Below, piece by piece: positions 59,591-64,000 of a stretch of 64,000 bases of DNA; the stretch's first letter is position 1, and the number at the start of each line of letters is the position of its first letter. The translations under genes and the position numbers were made by a program. Below the pieces are notes generated by a model. The model worked only from the letters and a program-made list of their open reading frames with translations. It did not search any database and was not told the origin of the DNA. The DNA comes from Motacilla alba alba (taxonomy: Eukaryota > Chordata > Aves > Passeriformes > Motacillidae), in assembly GCF_015832195.1 (NCBI RefSeq), contig NC_052018.1, positions 64,293,666 to 64,357,665 of the forward strand, in the 5' to 3' direction.

Positions 59591-62500
59591 AGATGGCTGG
59601 AGTTGTGCTAGATTCTGAGGATAGTTTAGTGTTTTCTTTTTAAAAAAAAATCAGGCAATATCACAAAGGTTGTATGGGAAAATGTTTTGATTTTTTTCTG
59701 GTCCTAAGTATTTCTTACATGTGTGTAATTGTTTTGATGACACCTCTTGTTTAGATCTGTGTGTACAAGATCATTTTTTTTAGCAATAGTTAGATTTACC
59801 AGGCAGTGCTTTCTGTTTGGTGTCCACCCACAGCATTATCTGTAGTACACAGAAACTAGAGAAGTTCTGCTTTCTGCTGGGAGGTCAGGAGAGAAGCAAG
59901 AACAAACCTGTCAAGTTCAGTCCAGGTTATATGGAAATTATATTGCTAGGCTGGGAAAGGTGTAGGGAAGGATGTAGTCATTATGAGTTCTTCAGAGGGT
60001 GCATGAGACTGTAATTAGGAGATGCATATCTGATTACATTGGGAATATTGTAATAACTGCAGTAAAATAGGAGTAAATCCAAGAGAATTTTTACCAATCT
60101 GCATCAGATCAGAAAATTTGCCTTCTAAAAGTTCCTATCTGTACTTGTCAGATAATAGTTCACAACTAAATGAGCAAATGGACCATTAATGAAAACCCTC
60201 CTTCTGTTTACTGAGTAGTATTGCTTTCTTAACCATACAAAGAACTTTGAGACCAGAACAGAAATGCTGTCATCTGCATTGACAGTTATGATCTCTGCAG
60301 GCTGTGCAACTTTGACACACAAAGGATCCTGTAATATGAATTGTTCCATCAATACTTGAGCAATGAAAGTAGTTTATTTATAAAACCTTCATACTAATAT
60401 TTAACTGGTAATACCTACTTACTGTTATCTTATTTTCATCACAAATTGTGGGTATATTCTTGATGTTAAAAAAAAGGCTTTTCTGGCATTAAGGGTTCCT
60501 CTATTTTGCCTCATTTGTTTTAAAGGCAAAATGTTTCTGATAAAATATACTGGAATTCCTGCTGCTTTTTTTCCCTCCCTTGTGAATGCCAAGTTTATAA
60601 TGGAAGGAGAGAATGTCTTGACTTTGCCTGGATTTTCTTATACTCTCAAAAATCTTTGAAAGGTGTTGAAATATAAATAAACTTAGAAAAGGGAAATTAT
60701 ACAGGGAGACGATAAACTCAGTATTAAATTCAGGAAGGTTCACTTTGCAAGTTTCCAAAATAATCCTTCCTCCCCCACCCAACTTCTCTAAATTGGAGTT
60801 ACAGTCTTTTGAACCTCTTGCTAATGTCATCACAAAGCAACTACATTTCAGAGATAAGTAACTTGCCTTTCAGGGATGAGTAACATGATAGATGAGCTTA
60901 ACAGAGGATGGTCAGCAAAGTAGAGTGAGTTTTAGCACAAAGTACCTCACCTTTCTTAAAAGAACTCGATGAGAGGGTGATGTTGTCTTCTCTAAGGTAA
61001 TAGGATCCACTTCACAGAATACTTGGGTAAAACTTCCATTTTCTCCAGGTTACATAGCAGTAATGATTCCCAAACTTGGTACTGCTACACATCCATCCTT
61101 TCTCCCCTATCCTCCTATAAGTGTCCCTTTCTGAGCTGGGCCTCAAAATGGTTGCTGTCACCAGTCCTGCCCTCCCAACAAACACCTCTCCCTGCCAGCC
61201 AGCAATATGAGTCCTTCCTCACGTGAGTTGTACTCTTCCTCAGACCCACACACTTGGTTTGTACCTCACTTTAGCTCTGGCCCTATGCACAGCTATCAAC
61301 AAAGGCAGGTCCAGCTGAAACGATCCAGGTATCCCTGTGATACCAGTTACACCTCTTGTGATGAAGTCACATTAAAAGCCTGTGGAAGTTAGTAGGTGTG
61401 TGTCTTTTATTGTGTGTTGCTATCAAATGCCTGCAAACGTGTTAGACATTCTAGTAGAGCCCTTTGGCCTTTGCAGATAGTGCTGAGGAGTGTTACTTTA
61501 AAGTCTTGGGACAGATTAATTTTTTCCATTTACTGTGTTTTCTGGATAGCATTCAGGTTTTGTTCTCTAGAGCTTAGCTAAAGTTGAACACCTTCAACAC
61601 AAATTCCCCCTCCTTATTCTCCACTGACTGTAGAGGTGTACATCTTCAAGTGGTCTCTTTCACAGTGTGAGTGTGTGTAGCACCCTGGCTGAAAGCCTTG
61701 CAGAGATGGTCACCATGGCACCCTGTGGAGCTGATGGAGGTGACATTTCTCAGGCAGATCAGAGATACTTTGTAGCATCGATGGCATTTTTAAAAGCCTT
61801 TATTACCTGACATTGATGTCATAAAAATGTGAGCAATGTGGTAAAACAAGATAAACTTTGTAGGCTGAAATGTAGCTTATGTAATGATACCCATTTTGAT
61901 AATATTTATGACTGGTTCCACCATGAAGTTTAGTCTGCTAGCTACTCGGGGAAGGTTAAGGAAAAAAACTAAAATCAACAGTTGCATTGAAATCTCTTGT
62001 GAATACTCAGCCTGAATATCAAGGACAATGGAAGATGATGTGGGAGGGAAATTGTCATAGTGGAGTAGTGTGGGAAAAGTGAATAAAAGACTACAGTGGT
62101 GGAGCAAGTTGTTGTGTAAGCTGAAAATTAAGATTTTTGCAGAGGATGGTGTAGCATATCTCATGTTAGCTATATGTAGCAGCTCATATGAACTGAAACT
62201 CATTCTGAAGGCCACAAGGGAGCCTGTAGTTCTCAGCAAACTTAGCAAGTCAAAATAAAACCTGAGGCTCGCCGTAGTCTTGAGTTGCTGAGGGGCTTGT
62301 GAATATTAATAGATGTCTTTCATTGGGGTAGGACTTGCGGCAGTTAAAAGAACATCACTGCTGGAAGAAGCCCAATGGATCATCTGTTCCTTCTGCATGG
62401 GACCTTGTCTATAAAGGTAAGTTTGGGGCTTGGGGCTTGTAAGTTAAAAAAACAAAGCAGAAAAAAACATAATAGGTGCCTTATTCAGCATCTGTTAAGT

Positions 62501-62845
62501 TTTTGCAGCTATGTTGTGTAGCCTAAGGCCCCAATTTACCTTTACAGATGAGGTCCATGCAAGAACATAGGTAATCTGACTGTGGCCTTGTCCTGACAGT
62601 GATGTCTTAACATTCCTTTCTTGAGAAGACTGTAGGAAGAGGGGGTGGGAAAAAAAGAATTTTCTACCAATTAGAAGGTTTGGAAGGCATATAACATTAA
62701 CTGGTAAGTATGATTTCCATCCTATTTTATCCAAATGGAGAGGGTATAGTCATGTAAGCAATTAAAAGATTTTGAATAAGGGAAATGGTTTTTTTAAAAT
62801 TGCATTAATACAGATTCTTGTGACTTGTTATTCTCTTTGCTACAG

Positions 62846-63005
62846 GAGTAAAGATCAGCAGCCTGCTTGGTAAAAAGGGGAGCTTGGAGAAACTGCAAAG
62901 CTATTGGGAAGTGGGATCTTTCTTGGGGGCCAGTATGTTGGCTAATGATCATATACGAGTGATCCAGGCTTCAGAAAAGCTGTTTAAACTAAAGGCACCA
63001 GCATG
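62846..63005 (+). CDS. MAP3K5: MAP3K5 coding exon 9 (central regulatory region)
   Basis: 160 bases, phase 1 in and phase 2 out, donor GTAAGG. It completes Gly442 and encodes residues 443-494 plus two bases of the next Trp: VKISSLLGKKGSLEKLQSYW, then EVGSFLGASMLANDHIRVIQ, then ASEKLFKLKAPA. Human has VKLSSLLGKKGNLEKLQSYW and ASEKLFKLKTPAW, so the junction to exon 8 without any insert is the canonical one. This is the last MAP3K5 exon in the window. Confidence 0.97.
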
Positions 63006-64000
63006 GTAAGGTGATAAACAAGGCCATGTACATTTCTAAGTTTTAAAACGTTGGACTTCCTCAGTTTTCACATTAGGCACTGTCACTGTACTCAGCTCAC
63101 CGGAGATATGTTTTGTGTTTTTTAACAGATTTTACTGTGTGTGTATTATTTCACTGTACTTTTATCCAGAGAAGGGACTCCCTTCCACTTTTGCTGTTAT
63201 TCAGGGGTAGATCTAATACGGGTCTTTAATTTGATGTGTGAGAAGGGCAGATTCATTGTGGACTTCAAGCTCTTCTGAGGGCAAAGGAGAAAGGAGGAAT
63301 TGCTTGCAGCTACATTGCTGAAGAGAAGTGGTAGTGGCTTATGAGTTTAATCATAACAGCCTGAAGGTTTTGGGCAATGAAGACAGCTTAGCTAGGGAGG
63401 CCTGGCTGTACCTTTAAATATTGTTAAGGTTGTGGCACATAGCAGTTGTTTTAGGAACTGAACATAAATGAGCTGTATGGTGCAAGCTGCATCTTGTGGC
63501 AATTGACAAGACTGCAAATCAAAGTCCAATTAATAGACCGGCCATAAATCCAGGGTTAAAGGCAACCCTGTAAACTCAACATTTGTTATGCAAAGGCCCA
63601 GAGATGTGTGCAGTCACAGCAGGTTCCCAGCACCTGTGGTGGATATAGGCAGCAATTAAGGACCAGTCAGCTACTCATTAAGGGCTGGGATTATCTTAGG
63701 TGGGGAGAACCAAAACTCCTTTCTGACTAAAAAAGTTGTCACTCTGCTAAGAGTGAACATCACAACATATATATTCTTATCTTTTTATAAAGGATAGATT
63801 GTGCCTCCAGAAGGTGATCAGAGGGATGCTAAAATATGGAAATGCTAAACTTCTGTATTGACATAACATAGAAACTGTCAAAATTAAAAACTCTGATTTT
63901 CAGACAAAGTATTTCATAAATGCTTTTTACAGTGTATTTATTTGCAAGGTTTTCAATTTTTACTACGTGTTTATTTTTCTAAGAAGCTGGATAGCACTCT
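63006..64000 (+). other. MAP3K5: MAP3K5 intron 9 (partial)
   Basis: Donor GTAAGG at 63006; the acceptor is beyond the right edge. AT-rich, with no recognised repeat or gene. Confidence 0.88.

Larger units (their letters stand above)
57011..62845 (+). other. MAP3K5: MAP3K5 intron 8 (5.8 kb)
   Basis: Donor GTAATT, acceptor TTTGCTACAG. It contains two reverse-oriented CR1 copies (57478-57672 and 58849-59560), a 15-bp tandem pair at 59561-59590, and a possible cryptic exon at 62332-62416. No other gene was seen. Confidence 0.92.
8067..64000 (+). other. MAP3K5: MAP3K5 (ASK1) gene, 5' part, nine coding exons, runs off the right edge
   Basis: Nine exons with GT-AG junctions join in one continuous frame of 1484 bases, giving 494 residues plus two bases of a Trp codon. 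The product is collinear with human ASK1 over its whole length, with bird numbering 14 lower than human from residue 106 onward. ASK1 is a cytosolic MAP3K that activates MKK4/7 and MKK3/6, hence JNK and p38, under oxidative and ER stress. Reduced thioredoxin bound to its N-terminal domain keeps it inactive. The window covers the disordered N-terminus (1-75), the thioredoxin-binding domain (about 76-263) and part of the TPR-like central regulatory region (about 255-494). The rest of that region, the kinase domain and the C-terminal coiled coil lie beyond 64000. MAP3K6 and MAP3K15 are paralogues. The specific match of stretches such as the SSFMKGLTELM region favours MAP3K5, as does linkage to PEX7. 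Confidence 0.95.

Noticed and set aside
1..64000. A new defence, mobile or regulatory system, CRISPR array, or endogenous retrovirus
   Set aside because: No array of spaced repeats, no LTR pair, no gag/pol/env-like frame and no unexplained gene cluster was found on either strand. The content is two known genes, CR1 fragments and simple repeats.

Overview
This is vertebrate nuclear DNA: long AT-rich introns with GT-AG junctions, two CpG-rich promoter regions, and many CR1 LINE fragments. CR1 as the dominant repeat, the short introns for this gene, and protein sequence very close to but distinct from the mammalian orthologue point to a bird. I cannot name the species or order. No bacterial, viral, CRISPR or organelle sequence was recognised, and I found no undescribed biological system; the findings are modest local observations.

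Layout. (1) Bases 1-767 carry the 5' end of PEX7 on the minus strand: coding exon 1 at 644-767 inside a CpG-rich block, with part of intron 1 (holding a CR1 copy) running off the left edge. (2) Bases 768-8066 are the divergent intergenic region, with the PEX7 promoter at its left end, a CR1 copy at about 2.7-3.2 kb, a roughly 90-bp tandem duplication at 6.8-6.9 kb, and the MAP3K5 CpG-island promoter and 5' leader at about 7.2-8.07 kb. (3) Bases 8067-64000 carry the 5' part of MAP3K5 (ASK1) on the plus strand: nine coding exons at 8067-8472, 35845-35984, 38712-38735, 48786-48979, 49184-49352, 50252-50358, 52794-52964, 56898-57010 and 62846-63005. They join in one frame to give 494 complete residues plus two bases of the next codon. 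The remainder, including the kinase domain, lies beyond the right edge.

The exons encode the Ala/Pro/Gly-rich N-terminus, the thioredoxin-binding domain and the first part of the helical TPR-like central regulatory region of ASK1, a redox-controlled MAP3K upstream of JNK and p38. PEX7 encodes the WD40 receptor for PTS2 peroxisomal matrix proteins. The two genes are adjacent and divergent in human too, so this looks like conserved synteny rather than functional coupling.

The introns hold several CR1 copies (19.1-19.5, 37.8, 41.9-42.2, 42.3-42.8, 57.5-57.7 and 58.8-59.6 kb), one possible ancient MIR SINE, and microsatellites. Nearly all other open frames look like chance or shadow frames. Points worth a second look are a Cys-to-Phe change at the position of human ASK1 Cys200, a 24-nt constitutive microexon, short uORFs ahead of MAP3K5, out-of-frame ATGs inside the PEX7 YY1-like motif, and an unexpectedly long 194-codon ORF in intron 7.
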